A stretch of DNA of 64,000 bases from SG8-41 sp963802355 (GTDB taxonomy: Bacteria; Pseudomonadota; Gammaproteobacteria; Burkholderiales; SG8-41). Position 1 is the first letter of the stretch. Each line of letters opens with the position of its first letter. Shown one piece after another: positions 63,166 through 64,000 of the stretch. The translations under genes were made by a program, and so were the position numbers. Location: the NCBI GenBank assembly GCA_963802355.1, contig CAWDIV010000036.1, positions 310,001-374,000 on the forward strand. Reading direction: 5' to 3'. The notes beneath the pieces are model-generated. The model did not search any database. It saw only the letters and a list, made by a program, of their open reading frames with translations, and was not told where the DNA came from.

Positions 63166-64000
63166 ATGAAGATCAAGTTTTTATTATCGGCCGCGCTGGC
63201 GCTACTGGTGGGATCCATCGGTGGAATGGTCTGCGCGGCCGATCGGGATTATCCGAGCCGGCCTGTCCGCTTGGTGATGCCCAACGCGCCGGGCAGCTCG
63301 GCCGACACGATGGGACGTATCGTCGCTGTGAAGCTGGGCGAAGCGCTCGGCCAGCAGGTCGTCGTGGACAACCGCGCCGGCGCGGGCGGGTCGCTCGGCC
63401 TGGAAATCGGGAAGAACGCGATTCCGGACGGGTACACGCTCATCACGACGTCGATTTCAGCCCTTACCGTTTCCCCGCACATCCGCAAGGACCTCGCGTA
63501 CGACCCGATGAGGGATTTCGAGTACGTCGCCATGTACTCGCGGCAGGGTACCGTCCTCGTGGTTCACCCGGGACTGCCGGTGACGAGCGTGAAAGAGCTG
63601 ATCGAATACGCAAGAGCTAGGCAGGGAAAGATCAACATGGCCTCCGCCGGGCCCGGCTCGACAAGCCACCTCAGCGGCACTGCGCTCATGACGGCCGGCG
63701 GATTCAGCTCGCTGCACATACCCTACAAGGGCGGGGGACCTTCCGTCGCGGCGGTCGTGGCCGGGGAATCGCACTGGACGCTGCCGCCGTCGGCGGCGGT
63801 CATGACCATGGTGAGAGCGGGCCGGTTGCGCGCGCTGGGCCACACGTGGCCGCAGCGTACGCCGCTGCTCCCCGACGTCCCGGCCATTGCGGAATCGTTG
63901 CCGGGATTCAAGCACGTCGCGTTTTCCGGCTTTCTTGCGCCCCGGGGTGTCCCGAGGCCCATCCTGGAGAAGATACGCGCGCACGTGGACAAGATCGTCA
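63166..64000 (+). CDS. Bug-family (TctC) solute-binding protein 4 (3' truncated by window)
   Basis: 278 residues before the window ends; about 40 more expected. ATG at 63166, signal peptide FLLSAALALLVGSIGGMVCAA. YPSRPVRLVMPNAPGSSADTMGRIVAVKL, VVVDNRAGAGGSLGLEIGKNAIPDGYTL, YDPMRDFEYVAMYSRQGTVLVVHP, HIPYKGGGPSVAAVVAGESHWTL, FLAPRGVPRPILEKIR. No stop in frame to base 64000. Fourth and last receptor of the region. Confidence 0.92.
   Translation, partial: MKIKFLLSAALALLVGSIGGMVCAADRDYPSRPVRLVMPNAPGSSADTMGRIVAVKLGEALGQQVVVDNRAGAGGSLGLEIGKNAIPDGYTLITTSISALTVSPHIRKDLAYDPMRDFEYVAMYSRQGTVLVVHPGLPVTSVKELIEYARARQGKINMASAGPGSTSHLSGTALMTAGGFSSLHIPYKGGGPSVAAVVAGESHWTLPPSAAVMTMVRAGRLRALGHTWPQRTPLLPDVPAIAESLPGFKHVAFSGFLAPRGVPRPILEKIRAHVDKIV

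Noticed and set aside
63117..63620. 167-residue frame beginning at 63117
   Set aside because: Out of phase with the clear Bug receptor starting at 63166; it is a shadow that overlaps the true signal peptide.

Overview
The window is a high-GC chromosomal segment of a betaproteobacterium, most likely an uncultured Burkholderiales-type lineage. The evidence is the gene order carB-greA-yhbY-rlmE-ftsH-folP-glmM-tpiA-secG-tRNA-Leu-nuoA-N, four tripartite-tricarboxylate-type (Bug/TctC) solute receptors, and a crotonase of the RpfF (diffusible signal factor) family. Species assignment cannot be made from the sequence alone.

Layout. 1-25 kb is housekeeping: carB (5' end cut by the window), greA, yhbY, rlmE, ftsH, folP, glmM, tpiA, secG, tRNA-Leu(GAG), the full 14-gene complex I operon nuoA-N, and an ADP-ribose pyrophosphatase. 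25.4-31.7 kb holds a probable lipid-signal/c-di-GMP locus: on the minus strand an RpfF-like crotonase, a degenerate REP-associated transposase (RAYT) and a MerR-PAS-GGDEF-EAL protein; divergent from them an Aas-type acyl-ACP synthetase/acyltransferase. 31.8-45.5 kb is mixed: dodecin, two c-type cytochromes, arfB, a DUF6152-DUF6644-dsbB operon, ydcH, a two-subunit molybdenum hydroxylase, an exported methyltransferase-like protein, a membrane spermidine-synthase-like protein, small unknowns and marC. 45.8-64 kb is a one-directional catabolic region: four Bug receptors, an LVIVD-repeat Tat protein, a quinone oxidoreductase, two M24-fold proteins, E1alpha/E1beta/E2 of a 2-oxoacid dehydrogenase complex, an exported amidohydrolase, two RidA proteins, a 3-hydroxyisobutyrate-dehydrogenase-like reductase and a carboxymuconolactone-decarboxylase-like protein. 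The last receptor runs off the window.

Three features cut across the window. First, about 15-18 intergenic spacers carry two degenerate arrays of 7-bp words (8-bp in one) facing each other as inverted repeats. Each spacer has its own word, several words recur at unlinked spacers, and several lie between nuo cistrons. Second, a hairpin-bearing MITE-like element occurs four times. Third, many otherwise conserved genes (tpiA, secG, nuoE/F/G/H, dsbB, pdhA/B/C-like genes, the amidohydrolase, both M24 genes, the reductase) are broken by +1 shifts. Nearly all can be explained by gain, or occasionally loss, of one C next to a G. nuoD also has an in-frame TAG. The shifts cluster at 12-17 kb and 50-58 kb, which points to consensus error more than to gene decay. 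I annotate these as genes with interrupted frames.
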